NCBI RefSeq assembly: GCF_040869045.1 | Contig: NC_090319.1 | Location: 359,307,739-359,371,738, forward strand | Length of the DNA: 64,000 nt | Direction: 5' to 3' | Source: Eurosta solidaginis | Lineage: Eukaryota > Arthropoda > Insecta > Diptera > Tephritidae | Shown here: positions 36,389 to 46,806 of the stretch, one piece after another | Position numbering within the stretch: position 1 is the first letter of the stretch | How the letters are laid out: the number at the start of each line of letters is the position of its first letter | Made by a program: the position numbers and the translations under genes | Notes under the pieces: model-generated | The model's database searches: none | Seen by the model: only the letters and a program-made list of their open reading frames with translations | Told to the model about the DNA's origin: nothing

Positions 36389-36754
36389 AATAAATAAAAT
36401 AAATGTAAGGCGCGATAACCTCCGAAGAGATCTAAGGCCGAGCTTCTGTTCCAATTTGCGTCGTGCTCCTCTTGATTTTCCCTACAAATTGGGCGGACGG
36501 GACCTACATGTTTTATGGCGACTCCGAACGGCATATGCAAGGCAGATGAGTTTTCACTGAGAGCTTTTCATGACGGAAATACACTTGGAGCGCTTGCCAA
36601 ACACTGCAGAGGGGCGACCCCGCTTAGAAAAATGTTCTTCTAATTGAAATATCTTATTTCTAAAATGTTGATATTCCTTTGCCCGGGGTGTGAACCCAAG
36701 GAATACGGTGTGATTGGCGGAGCACGCTACCATCACACCACGGTAGCCGCCATA
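36389..36754 (-). mobile_element. tRNA-derived SINE, family A, full length
   Basis: A full-length inverse copy with head, body and an AAATAAAATAAATG tail. The 8-bp direct repeat AGGTCTTA at 36381-36388 and 36755-36762 is the likely target duplication. Confidence 0.82.
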
Positions 36755-36762
36755 AGGTCTTA

Positions 36763-37439
36763 GACCACTTAAAACTCTGCAAATCCATCACTTAGACCTG
36801 GAAATAAGAAATGATGCACTGTGAGCTACATATGTAGTTCCTAAAAATGCAATCAAATTAAATATATATCAGTGATATTCATGATAAATATATGACGGCT
36901 TCACAAACGCTCACAGTCTATTCTCACTTGCTTTTAAAAATTATATTAACTTTGAAGTTATGCCTCTGTATATAAAGGCGTAATATATTTTAAAATTTGA
37001 CCACCATAAATGAATCCACTTTCCATGGAATGCTCGATATAATGCTCATTTTCGCCTTAAATTGCACTTAATTACTTGTTTATAGCTGCATTTATATCGA
37101 TGGTCTCATCAACGCATGGATAAGCAATAAATGCTGATAGATAAAGTGCCTTATGTGCTTCATCGATATGTAAACAAATGAACGATGTATTTGCAAAACA
37201 ATAAACAAGCACTCATTAACCTCATCAAAGTCCCGTATGAACCGATAATTCAGCATTTGCATATAACTAAAACAGTTAATATGTTTGAACGAAAGTATAT
37301 AATTTCCCTCCAGGAATTTACTTACTCAAAGGATCAGAAACTTCACCCAATAATTTTGTTCAATGGCCATGTGTATGTAAAAATCATGTATCTATGTGCT
37401 CACTATGAACATATGCCAAGTTAAAGTTTTTGTTTTATA
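36763..37439. other. No gene seen
   Basis: AT-rich sequence without recognisable features. Confidence 0.4.
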
Positions 37440-38170
37440 GTAACAAGAGGAGTGTATGAATCATACCGGGAACTGGAAGAAAAAAGCAGAGGTAGAAAGG
37501 CAATAATGCGAGGCGACAGACGGAAAGTATTAGGTCCGGAGCAAGCTCTCATAAGGACGAAAACGGCGACCTTATAACGAATGTCCAGAGAGTAATTAGA
37601 TCTCTGTTCTCCTAAATGGACACAGCGATTTACCGAAAAAGAATGAGGAACCCGATCCCGGAATAAATGATGATAGAATAAATGTCCCCCCACCCTATTA
37701 TGACGAACTCAGAATAGCAATAACCAGATTGAAAAACAACAAGACCGAGGGCGCTGATGGATTGCATGTGGAGCTATTCAAATATGGCGGCGAGGAGTTG
37801 GTCAGGCGCATCCATTAGCTTCTTTGCAAAATATGGTCGGACGAGTCCATGCGTGCATTCATCGATTTAAAATCCGATTTGGAAAGCACGAAAAGGAGTA
37901 GCCTATATGCCGCTATGTTTAAATTTGGTTTACCCTAAAAACATATACGGACGTGCAAAATAACGTTGAGCAACACTATCAAGTCAATCAGAATTGGTAA
38001 GGACTTCTCCGAGCCGTTTGAAACTAATCCAGATATCAGACAGGGGGACCGCCTATCGTGCGATTTTTTTAATTTGATGCTGGAGAAAATTATATTAGCT
38101 GCAGGACAACCGCTCTGGAACAATAAGCTATTAAAGCGTGCAATTACTGGCGTATGCTGATGACATTGAT
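37440..38170 (+). pseudogene. LINE reverse transcriptase relic, second type
   Basis: Pieces of a non-LTR reverse transcriptase of a different type from the I/LOA elements: ELRIAITRLKNNKTEGADG and ELFKYGGEELVRRIH near 37705-37815, then the SIRIGKDFSEPFETNPDIRQ and GDRLSCDFFNLMLEKII stretch (37980-38095), and YADDIDII at about 38151-38175 in a shifted frame. The piece between the first and second blocks (palm core) is deleted. A further scrap, SRQRKIMLYKSLILPVLI, lies at about 38650-38708 beyond an insertion. Inactive. Confidence 0.72.
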
Positions 38171-38237
38171 ATAATCGACCTGAACACCCGTCCAGTAAGT
38201 TCTGTGGGTTACTGTTCATGAATAATTTTTCTTCTTA

Positions 38238-38522
38238 GTTGGCATGGCTGGGTACCCGGGTACCACAAGGCAGTTCATAAGTGAGAACTACTAGTGGTAC
38301 CTGGGTATCCCAGCCCTGAGAACTAGTAATAATAAACTAATTTATTAAAAAAAACATCTTTATGAAATTATATTTGAAAAAATTGTCTCTCCTTTTTGTA
38401 GAAAACTTATTCCCATACGATGTCACAAAATTTTAACTCGTTTCTATTTGTAGACTATTTTAAAATGGCTTTTGAATATGCAAAAGGTACCTGGGTACCC
38501 ATCTATGCACAGCACGGTTAAT
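38238..38522. repeat. Inverted GGGTACC-rich insertion
   Basis: GGCTGGGTACCCGGGTACC at about 38247-38265 faces GGTACCTGGGTATCCCAGCC near 38303-38322, and another GGTACCTGGGTACCC occurs near 38486. The segment separates the two parts of the LINE relic, so it may be a small inverted-repeat transposon. Confidence 0.4.
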
Positions 38523-38708
38523 CCATATAAAACAAACCAAAGGGAAGTTTTATTCATTAAGTAAAAGAATTTGTTTATTTGAGAACGACCATTGACACAA
38601 CAATATCAGCTCTGAAATCTAGCTCTAATAGGCAATTGAAAAGTAAAGTTCTCTCTCGGCAAAGGAAAATCATGCTCTACAAGTCACTTATCTTACCCGT
38701 CCTGATAT

Positions 38709-40029
38709 AGAAAAATTCTTCGAAAAATTTTTTAGATAATTTTACATATTGCTTGCACAATATATACATTTCAATTCCGTGAGGGTTGTTTTAACAAATT
38801 TAGATATACTTAGTACCTATGCAAATACGTTAATGTTTCAATGATGACATTTGGCTTAGGAAATGCATTTGCCTTTTCTTCGTGATTTCAGGTCTTATTC
38901 AAATAAACAACAATAAACAACATCACTACATATAAGCGATACTTCGAATTATTTTCGAGTATGACACAATATTTGCCTTTTAAGACGAGCTTTCTTTACA
39001 TACTACATATCCGTTTCCCAACAATATGTAATGGATGCGTGGAAAAAAATTCAAAACTATGTATCTTACGAAATTCTGACAATTTTTTATATAAATTGAC
39101 AATAAGTACTCGACTTTAAATGGAACCGTAATAATATTTGGAATGGGACATATTGATTGATAGCTATTATTAACCCTAGAAAGATAAAATAAAAGGATCA
39201 TAAAGATATAAAAAAACTTACCTTTTTTTTGTGTTTTTTTATGTTTTATTTGATATATACTCACATGTTTTAAATGTTCTTTAAAGAAAAATATTAATTT
39301 TTTAATATATTAAAAATTAAGTTTGACTTGTCTTGGACTAGTCCTTAAAAAAATCAGTCTTTCTCGAAGGACCTCAGTTTATAGCAAAAAAATTAAAATA
39401 AATTAAATTTTTTTGTACTTCAATTGAATGAATTAACTGTTGTAAACTATACTTAAAAAAATATCAGCTAAAATTACCATTTTAGGCAAAAATTACATAT
39501 AAAATTTGTAGTCACGTAAAAGATAACGATACGTCTCGTAGACGTATTTTTAGAAAGCAATCGTATATATTTCAGCAAACAAAAAAGTTACTACTAAAAA
39601 ACACCCCACTGACAAGCTGGTAATGGTAGCTGAGAAAACTGAGAATGAGAATGTTCTATCTTTACGATTGTGGGAGACTAAGAGCAAAATTAACACGACG
39701 TACGTCTCACACACGTCCGTTATCTCACTAGGGTTAAAGACTCATGATTTATGTTCAGTAGTATTCTATGTGAAAAGTTACGTCAGTCGTTCTTGCTTTG
39801 TCAATGTTTGTAGCTTTTTTACCCAATCGCATAATCTGACATGGCTTTTTGTTGTGTATACATCTTTGCACTTGTTATGCAGGAAAAATATTAACATGAG
39901 TAATATCGGACTGCAATTCAAGCAAAAACAGGGAAGTAAAATAAATTTATCAATTGGTTATCAAGGTTATTTTTGCTTTTATTGTAGCAGAGCTTCGCCT
40001 TATCTAATAGGTGTGACTACTCACTAATT
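38709..40029. other. No gene seen
   Basis: AT-rich sequence. The 134-codon frame at 39623-40027 has no recognisable domain and may be chance. Confidence 0.4.
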
Positions 40030-40370
40030 GCCATCAATTTCCTTTAACAGGTGTCCTAGGAAACGGCATGTTCCAACAGGGTTAGAGACGTTAATTCCAC
40101 ACTGCAAGTGAAAAGATGTTTGGTGTCATGTGGAGACACATTACAAATAGGACATATATTGGGTATGTCGGGATTGATTTTGGATACATAAGAGTCTAAA
40201 CTTTTACAGTATCGAGATCGAGGTTGATCTAGAGTAACGCACGTCTCCCTAGAGAGGTTGCTTTCCTCAACGGCAAGTTTAGAGTATTTGTCTTTAAGGA
40301 GGAGGTTCACCCGGAAAAGCCTGGCATAGCCGTCCTACGCTTTTTATGAATTTGTTCGAAGACCTATCAT
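40030..40370 (-). pseudogene. Jockey-like LINE C-terminus
   Basis: An 84-codon frame (40056-40310) ends with CPICNVSPHDTKHLFTCSVE, the zinc-knuckle and SPHDT.HLF..P pattern at the end of jockey-type LINE polyproteins. The reverse transcriptase that should precede it (to the right) is absent; the sequence is cut near 40370. Confidence 0.7.
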
Positions 40371-40380
40371 GCTTCCTTTA

Positions 40381-40472
40381 GACTATTTATTTATTTATTT
40401 GTTTATTAATCTACCGTACATAGTCCTCACAGATATGTAACAACTTAGATAAAATTAATGAAATATAAATAT
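40381..40472 (-). mobile_element. 3' tail of the LINE split by the gypsy element
   Basis: On the minus strand this reads a 3' UTR ending in tandem AAATAAATAAAT, a usual LINE tail. It lies immediately beyond the 3' LTR of the gypsy element and continues the 3' UTR of the LINE at 46807-48812 if the gypsy insertion is removed. Confidence 0.55.
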
Positions 40473-41144
40473 TGTAACGAATTTTTATTTGCAAATCCTC
40501 TTATTTGCCCTTTTGCTAGGATCGTATCGCTAAACTGTTGAATAAATAACTCCAATATTGAATAACGGAAAAATGGCCTTTATTAAAATACTTCACAATA
40601 ACACTCAAACTGTGCACCGAATAGCTTAATAACCAAACTCATATCTTAAAGGAAACTGACTTTCAAAATAATAGTGCTATTGCTCGCTAGATATCGTCTT
40701 ACTCGTAACTGCTTGACAATTCAAATCAAACTGAATTACTTCTTACTCGCCTGCATCGCTTTTATAGTTTACGCTGCATACTTCTAGGCTCTTCGATTTC
40801 CAGAAGTTACTAGTTGTTTCGGCTACAAAATCGCCAGCCACAACTACGTGCACAAATTATTGCTCTCTCTTGTGACAACTCAGATAAGGTATATGCATGT
40901 GTTTGTAGTTTACAGTCTCCCGCACACACATAAGCGTATAAGTAAATTCATCGGTGTGTGACATCTCATCTCTCGCTGCCTTGTATGTAAATGTTGCTCG
41001 TCGGAATGTGTACATATGTGTAGACGCAATTATTGATTCGTTTATGTAGATACATAATGATTGAATTATTGATGTGCATTCACGTCACTGCTTAGATCGA
41101 CTTAGAGCTGGCAGCACTCCTTAGTTTTGCTAATATTCGTAACA
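40473..41144 (-). repeat. 3' LTR of the gypsy element
   Basis: 672 bp, ending in TG/CA as TGTTACGAATATTAGC ... ATTCGTTACA on the coding strand. It has a TATA box (CTATAAAAGC, read on minus, near 40761) and an AATAAA signal (near 40579). Confidence 0.95.
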
Positions 41145-41158
41145 CTGCCCTCCACCTA
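41145..41158 (-). promoter_or_regulatory. Polypurine tract
   Basis: On the coding strand TAGGTGGAGGGCAG lies directly before the 3' LTR, the place and composition expected for the plus-strand DNA primer. It overlaps the stop codon of the integrase tail. Confidence 0.8.
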
Positions 41159-41460
41159 AGTCTGATCGTCCCGATCAGACAAATCTCTCGATCTAAACGC
41201 TGCTAATCTCTCCAAATGAACCACTTTCATTTTGGTTCGTGGTTTGGTAGTGGTTTGTATGCGGTACACTACATCGTTGATCCGTTTTACAACTTTGTAT
41301 GGGCCTTCCCAGTTACACTGCAATTTCGGGGACAAACCTTTTTTTCGTTGTGGGTTGTATAGCAGCACCAAACCTCCTTCCTGAAACCCTTCCGAATTAA
41401 TTGCTTTATCGTACCTCGCTTTCATCTTGTCACTCATAATCTTTGCTCGTTGCCTTACTT
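41156..41460 (-). pseudogene. pol: Integrase C-terminal GPY/F-type segment, out of frame
   Basis: The frame of 41156-41437 continues pol in a different phase. It contains QRKKGLSPKLQCNWEGPYKV and VVYRIQ, the GPY/F module that ends many Ty3/gypsy integrases and helps target or multimerise the enzyme. It is detached from the upstream frame by a one-base insertion (or two-base loss) near 41455-41461. No chromodomain follows; the protein would end ten or so residues before the polypurine tract. Confidence 0.85.
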
Positions 41461-44400
41461 AAGTGTATCTCTCTCAGCTCTTCTTCTAAGACATCAGTGG
41501 ATTTCTTGACATTCCTCTCCGCATCGGCATCTATCCCATACTTCAAATCAGCTGGCAGTCGAAGGTCATTGCCAAAAATTACCTTTGCGGGAGTTTGGCC
41601 CGTTGTGTCATGTACTGCCGATCGGTAGGCCATCAAGAATAATGATATGTGTGTATCCCAGTCCTTATGGTACTTGTCGACTACTTTCCTTAAATACTCC
41701 TCCAATGTTCTATTGAAACGTTCCACCATACCATCGGACTGAGGATGCAATGCAATTGTCCGTGTTTTTCGAATGCCCAACTTCTTGCACAGTTCTTGGA
41801 ACACAGCTGATTCAAAATTCCTGCCTTGGTCAGAATGTAACTCCATTGGTACACCATACCTTGCAACCCATTCGTTTTTAACCACTTCTGCTACTGTTTC
41901 TGCTTCTTGGTTTGGGATTGGGTATACCTCTGGCCATTTACTGAAATAATCGATAACCACCAGTACGTATTTGTTTCCGCGGTTGCTAGTAGGAAATGGA
42001 CCTGCGACATCCATGGCGATCCTTTCAAATGGTGCACCTGAAATATACTGCTTCATCTGGCCACGACTTCGGGTTTTGGGCCCTTTCGCTCTGTTGCATA
42101 CCTCGCAATTGGCAATCCACTCGGTGACCGACTGACGGCAACCAACCCAATAGAATCTCTGCTTAATTTTCTCGAGTGTCTTCGTGATTCCAAGATGGCC
42201 TCCACTTGGACCATTGTGCAACTCGCTGAGCACGTCAGGAATCCTCTTTCTGGGAACAACTATAAGTTTCTTCTTGCACTGACCATCCTCACTCTCCCAT
42301 ACTCGATGCAAGCAACCGGATATCAATTCCAAACTGTTCCACTGTGCCCAATATGACTTCGCAATGGGACTCTCTGCTGACATATCCTCTCTGCTTGGTC
42401 TTTCGTTTCGTTCGAGCCCTTGCATAACATGTGACAGATCTGTATCTTCTAGCTGACACTTTCTTAGTTGTTCCTTGTCCCATTCATCCGTACACGTTAT
42501 AGTCATTAGCCGGACATCTATAATGTCTTCTTTAGCCTCGGCCTTTGAACAGTGCTTGCATTCCAAACTACATGGCCTTCGTGACATTGCATCGGCATTT
42601 CCATGGGTACTACCTTTTCGATGCTCAATGGAAAAGTCATAGCTTTGAAGTCGCTCGATCCACCGTGCCAATTGTCCTTCCGGATAACGGAACTGCAGAA
42701 GCCATTTCAATGCTGCGTGATCTGTCCTGACATGGAATCGCTGGCCGTAGAGGTATTTGAGAAAATGTTTAATGCACTCTACCAATGCCAACAGCTCTCT
42801 CCGCGTAACACAGTATTTCCTCTCTGGTTTTCCAATCGAACGGCTGTAATATGCAACTACCTTCTCCTGTCCATCGACCAGTTGTGATAAAACGCCTCCT
42901 ATAGCATATCCACTTGCATCTGTATCTAGAATAAATGTTGCTCCTGGAATCGGATATGCTAACATTGGGGCAGTGCACAAACGCTCCTTCAATGTTTGGA
43001 AAGCCACTTCTTGCTCCTTCTTCCATTCAAAAGCTTTGTTTTTTCTTGTAAGCTCATGGAGGCTATGGGCTACGCTGGAAAAATTTGGTACAAATCGGCG
43101 GTAATATGTGCACAGCCCAAGAAAACTTCTCAATTCATGTAGATTCTGTGGTCTTGGCCAATCCTGTACAGCCTCTATTTTTTCGTTCGCAGTGCAGATG
43201 CCCTCTGTCGTTACCTTGTGACCCAAATAATTGACTTTCTTTTTAAACAGCGCACACTTTTTGGGACTTAACTTCAGACCAGCGCCAGCTATTCTCTGGA
43301 AAACTTCCTCCAAGTTCTTAAGATGTTCATCAAAGTTCTTGCCCAATACGATGATGTCGTCCAGGTACACCAAGCATGTTTTCCAATGTAGTCCTTTCAG
43401 TACCTGGTCCATGAGTCTCTCAAAAGTAGCTGGTGCATTACAAAGTCCAAAAGGCATCACTGTAAATTGCCAAAGACCATCACCGACACTGAAGGCTGTT
43501 TTCTCTTTATCTTCCTCCTTCACCTCCACTTGCCAGTAGCCGCTTTTCAAGTCCAGCGTGGAAAACCATTTCGTACCAGATAGCGAGTCCAGAGTGTCGT
43601 CAATTCTTGGCAATGGGTAGCTATCCTTTTTCGTTACGTCATTCAACTTCCGGTAGTCCACGCAAAACCTCATTTTCCCATCCTTCTTTTTTACAAGTAC
43701 TACCGGTGAGCTCCATGGACTAGCTGATAGTTCGATGACGCCGCTGTCGTTCATTTCTTGAATGATTTGACTCACAACTTCCCGCTTCGCCAGTGGAACA
43801 CTACGTGGAGCTTGACGGATCGGTCTCGCATCTCCAGTGTCAATTTGATGTTTCACAACGTTGGTGCGGCCTGGTTTAGAATCATCCTGGTCAAATATGT
43901 TCGCGTACTTTAGGAGCAGTTGTTTTGCCTTACTCTGATATGCTTCCTCTAGTCCCTGCATCCATGCCGTGATGTCATTTGAAAGATCAGTATTACTAGC
44001 TGAAACGTGTTCCTGGAGCTGTTCACAGTTAATAACCACTTCAGCCTCTTGGCATCTTCCCAAAATAGCTCCTTTAGTCAGTTTGAGTGGTGACTTGAAC
44101 TCATTGAGTACTCTTACCGGAATACGTCCATCTTGTTTTGTCATAGCCAGGGTTTTTCCTACAAGTATGTTTAGTGCTGATTTGTTTGCTGCTTCGACAA
44201 CCCACAATTTGTTTGTCCCACAATCTCCATCAACCTTTGCCCAGATGACTGCTTCGGATTTTGGTGGTATTTGCTGACTCTCTTCCACCAGCACTCCTTT
44301 ACTGCTGTAGCCTCTCTCGTAGCCGAAATTAAGTGGTACATCCATGTTTTTATATCGCATCGTCTTGCTTTGCATGTCGATCTTGATGCCCTGGTCGATT

Positions 44401-44759
44401 AAGAAGTCCACTCCAATTATGATTTCATCAACAATTTCTGCCACTATAAAATTGTGTACTACCATGACGTTCCCAATTGCGACTTCACATTCTACTTCTC
44501 CAATTACCTGGGTGTCCTCTCCCGTGGCTGCACGTAATCTTGCTCCAAGCAATGGTCTTATCTTTTTGTTGACTAAATCCGCTCGAATGATGGAATGAGA
44601 TGCACCCGTATCTACAGTCAATAACCGTTCCTTTCCGTCCACATGTCCTCCAAGAGTAATGTTGCTCGATCTTCTTCCAATCTGCGAGATAGAGATTATG
44701 GGGCATTCAATTGCGGGAGCCAGCTGTCGCCCCTTGCGGCTGACTCGATTTAGTTTAAC
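41430..44759 (-). CDS. pol: gypsy Pol: protease, reverse transcriptase, RNase H, integrase
   Basis: Open from the frameshift site at 44759 to 41430. The first in-frame possible initiator is a GTG at 44642, so expression by frameshift from gag is more likely than separate initiation. Positions counted from 44642: aspartic protease DTGAS at 11-15; reverse transcriptase about 290-470, with LDLKSGYW at 363-370 and YLDD at 426-429; RNase H about 568-690, with DTDAS at 573-577 and RTDHAALKW at 639-647; integrase zinc site H809, H816, C846, C849; and the catalytic core D878, D938, E974 with the 35-residue spacing of DDE integrases. All catalytic residues are present. The frame ends early (KDYE stop) because of a frameshift near 41455-41461, so the last module lies in another phase. 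The product processes Gag-Pol, copies the RNA and integrates the DNA. Confidence 0.95.
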   Translation of the reverse strand, partial: VKLNRVSRKGRQLAPAIECPIISISQIGRRSSNITLGGHVDGKERLLTVDTGASHSIIRADLVNKKIRPLLGARLRAATGEDTQVIGEVECEVAIGNVMVVHNFIVAEIVDEIIIGVDFLIDQGIKIDMQSKTMRYKNMDVPLNFGYERGYSSKGVLVEESQQIPPKSEAVIWAKVDGDCGTNKLWVVEAANKSALNILVGKTLAMTKQDGRIPVRVLNEFKSPLKLTKGAILGRCQEAEVVINCEQLQEHVSASNTDLSNDITAWMQGLEEAYQSKAKQLLLKYANIFDQDDSKPGRTNVVKHQIDTGDARPIRQAPRSVPLAKREVVSQIIQEMNDSGVIELSASPWSSPVVLVKKKDGKMRFCVDYRKLNDVTKKDSYPLPRIDDTLDSLSGTKWFSTLDLKSGYWQVEVKEEDKEKTAFSVGDGLWQFTVMPFGLCNAPATFERLMDQVLKGLHWKTCLVYLDDIIVLGKNFDEHLKNLEEVFQRIAGAGLKLSPKKCALFKKKVNYLGHKVTTEGICTANEKIEAVQDWPRPQNLHELRSFLGLCTYYRRFVPNFSSVAHSLHELTRKNKAFEWKKEQEVAFQTLKERLCTAPMLAYPIPGATFILDTDASGYAIGGVLSQLVDGQEKVVAYYSRSIGKPERKYCVTRRELLALVECIKHFLKYLYGQRFHVRTDHAALKWLLQFRYPEGQLARWIERLQSYDFSIEHRKGSTHGNADAMSRRPCSLECKHCSKAEAKEDIIDVRLMTITCTDEWDKEQLRKCQLEDTDLSHVMQGLERNERPSREDMSAESPIAKSYWAQWNSLELISGCLHRVWESEDGQCKKKLIVVPRKRIPDVLSELHNGPSGGHLGITKTLEKIKQRFYWVGCRQSVTEWIANCEVCNRAKGPKTRSRGQMKQYISGAPFERIAMDVAGPFPTSNRGNKYVLVVIDYFSKWPEVYPIPNQEAETVAEVVKNEWVARYGVPMELHSDQGRNFESAVFQELCKKLGIRKTRTIALHPQSDGMVERFNRTLEEYLRKVVDKYHKDWDTHISLFLMAYRSAVHDTTGQTPAKVIFGNDLRLPADLKYGIDADAERNVKKSTDVLEEELREIHLSKATSKDYE
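44717..44759 (-). promoter_or_regulatory. Gag-pol -1 ribosomal frameshift signal
   Basis: On the coding strand the gag codons TTA AAC are followed at once by the gag stop TAA (44750-44752). Together with the preceding G they form the heptamer GTTAAAC (44753-44759), which fits X_XXY_YYZ loosely and is a known slippery sequence in an arterivirus. After a 6-nt spacer, GAGTCAGC (44739-44746) can pair with GCTGGCTC (44717-44724), 8 bp with one G-U, around a 14-nt loop. Pol is open in the -1 frame from this point. Site, spacer and stem are all seen; function is inferred. Confidence 0.78.
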
Positions 44760-46089
44760 GATTGAGTGGTCTTGGATATTTGCTCATCACCTTCTGCTCT
44801 GCGTTTACGACCACCCACATTGTTGGAGCTGTTGGGACCGCTGCTGCAATGTCGTGCAATATGACCTGGGTTGCCGCACTTGAAACATTTAATAACTCCG
44901 GCATTTTTCTGTTGTGATCCCTTCAGTGCTTCCAAAATAGTGTCTACCCAATCTGGTCTTTCCACTTTTACACGATGAGCTTTGTATGCTGGTTTACTCA
45001 ATAGTGAGGCCGTTTCCTGAGTCAATGCATGTGATACCGTTTCAGAAAATGTCAGCTTTGGGTTTGCGTATGTAGCTCGCTTCGTTTCCACGTCCCGTAT
45101 GCCATTTATGAAACTCTGGATTTTTCCCTTTCAGTGTATTCCACGGGTGCGTCCGCATTTGCAAGATGAGCCAATCTTTCAATATCTGAAGCAAACTCCT
45201 GCAACGTTTCATTTGCTTTTTGGTAGCGGTTTTGCAACTCAATTTGGAATATCTATTTCCTATGCTCGCTTCCATAACGTCGTTCTACTGCAGCCATCAA
45301 TGCTTCATAATTGTTCCGCTCTCCTTCGGGAATCGTCTGTAGAATTTCCGCTGCTGGCCCCTTCAATGCCACGAATAGTGCAGCAACTTTATCTTCCGCA
45401 TTCCAGTTGTTCACTGCTGCGGTCTTCTCAAACTGTAGCTTAAAGACCTGGAAAGGAACAGAACCGTCAAAGGATGGTGTTTTTACCTTTGTATTGCTTG
45501 CTGAAACAGCTGGGCGGTTTAATTGCAACTCTTGTATACGACCTCTCAAAGCATCCACCTCGGCTTCGATTTTTTCCTCAAACTGCGTTATTTTCTCGTC
45601 CATACGTGCTTCGAGTTTTGATGATATACGCGCCTCTTGTGCTTCGAGTTGTACTGTTATGCGTGCCTCTTGTGCTTTCAGTTGTGTCTCCATTTTTGAT
45701 GTAATCTGTGTCGACATTTCTGACATACGATTTTCTTGTGCTTCAATCTTGGATGTTATGCGTGTCTCCTGCGATTCTAGTTGTGATGCCATATATGTCT
45801 GCTGTTCTGCCAGTTGAGATGACACTGTCGATGTTTGAGCAGATATTGCAGCTAAAATCATGTTCAAGTCTGTACTGGTAACCGTCTGCGATGTTTCGTT
45901 CTTCTCTTCAATTTTTGTTGTCTCCTCGCCATCAAGATGAAAGACATGCTCTTCCACATCAATTCCTTCTGCTTCCATTGCTTCTCGTAGCCGTGCCTGA
46001 AGTTCGAGTTTAACGCCGCTTGTATTCAATCCACGGCTCTCCAACTCCTTCGTCAGTTGCGGGATCTTCAATTCACTTAACTTTGCCAT
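44750..46089 (-). pseudogene. gag: gypsy Gag with SAP-like motif, coiled coil and zinc knuckle; broken
   Basis: It starts at an ATG (46087-46089) only 31 nt after the primer binding site. Residues 4-38 (LSELKIPQLTKELESRGLN, then GVKLELQARLREAM) have the helix-turn-helix pattern of a SAP DNA-binding motif. Residues about 85-190 form a charged heptad-rich coiled coil built of recurring EAQEARI-type units. From about 203 a capsid-like region begins (TPSFDGSVPFQVFKLQFE, WNAEDKV, LKGPAAEIL). A TAG stop at 45253-45255 cuts the frame in the capsid region, and a one-base loss in an A run at 45121-45125 shifts it again. The last part (44750-45091) carries the zinc knuckle CFKCGNPGHIARHC and a basic GRKRR. 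As it stands the copy cannot make full-length Gag, although each domain is well preserved, which suggests recent decay. Confidence 0.92.
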
Positions 46090-46120
46090 GTCCTTGTTGT
46101 CCTCTAGAATTTATTCAACA

Positions 46121-46138
46121 ATTCCTCTTCTGACACCA
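46121..46138 (-). promoter_or_regulatory. Primer binding site, tRNA-Leu-like
   Basis: On the coding strand TGGTGTCAGAAGAGGAAT begins two bases after the 5' LTR. TGGTGTCAGAAG is complementary to the 3' end of leucine tRNAs (including CCA). Confidence 0.8.
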
Positions 46139-46140
46139 AT

Positions 46141-46806
46141 TGTAACGAATTTTTATTTGCAAATCCTCTTATTTGCCCTTTTGCTAGGATCGTATCGCTA
46201 AACTGTTGAATAAATAACTCCAATATTGAATAACGGAAAAATGGCCTTTATTAAAATACTTCACAATAACACTCAAACTGTGCACCGAATAGCTTAATAA
46301 CCAAACTCATATCTTAAAGGAAACTGACTTTCCAATTGCTATTGCTCGCTAGATATCGTCTTACTCGTAACTGCTTGACAATTCAAATCAAACTGAATTA
46401 CTTCTTACTCGCCTGCATCGCTTTTATAGTTTACGCTGCATACTTCTAGGCTCTTCGATTTCCAGAAGTTACTAGTTGTTTCGGCTACAAAATCGCCAGC
46501 CACAACTACGTGCACAAATTATTGCTCTCTCTTGTGACAACTCAGATAAGGTATATGCATGTGTTTGTAGTTTACAGTCTCCCGCACACACATAAGCGTA
46601 TAAGTAAATTCATCGGTGTGTGACATCTCATCTCTCGCTGCCTTGTATGTAAATGTTGCTCGTCGGAATGTGTACATATGTGTAGACGCAATTATTGATT
46701 CGTTTATGTAGATACATAATGATTGAATTATTGATGTGCATTCACGTCACTGCTTAGATCGGCTTAGAGCTGGCAGCACTCCTTAGTTTTGCTAATATTC
46801 GTAACA
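46141..46806 (-). repeat. 5' LTR of the gypsy element
   Basis: 666 bp, nearly identical to the 3' LTR. TATA box read on minus near 46422-46428. Confidence 0.95.

Larger units (their letters stand above)
40473..46806 (-). mobile_element. Ty3/gypsy LTR retrotransposon, nearly complete
   Basis: A 6.3-kb element on the minus strand: 5' LTR (46141-46806), a tRNA-Leu-like primer binding site, gag (44750-46089), pol (protease, reverse transcriptase, RNase H, integrase; 41156-44759), a purine tract and 3' LTR (40473-41144). The target duplication is ATAT (40469-40472 and 46807-46810). There is no envelope gene. The two LTRs differ by one 6-bp indel and a few substitutions, so insertion was recent. 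Lesions: an in-frame TAG in gag, a one-base loss in gag and a frameshift before the integrase C-terminus. The protease-to-integrase core is open. Gypsy elements of the 17.6/297 group are also known to duplicate ATAT, but I cannot fix the clade. Confidence 0.96.

Noticed and set aside
44485..44706. 73-codon minus frame before pol
   Set aside because: It overlaps the start of pol in another phase and has no domain; pol itself is open through this region.
45042..45275. 77-codon minus frame within gag
   Set aside because: It is an alternate phase of the gag region between the TAG stop and the frameshift; the capsid-like sequence lies in another phase.
40473..46806. Envelope gene, which would make the element an errantivirus
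   Set aside because: Only about 10 bases separate the integrase tail from the 3' LTR; there is no room for a third gene.
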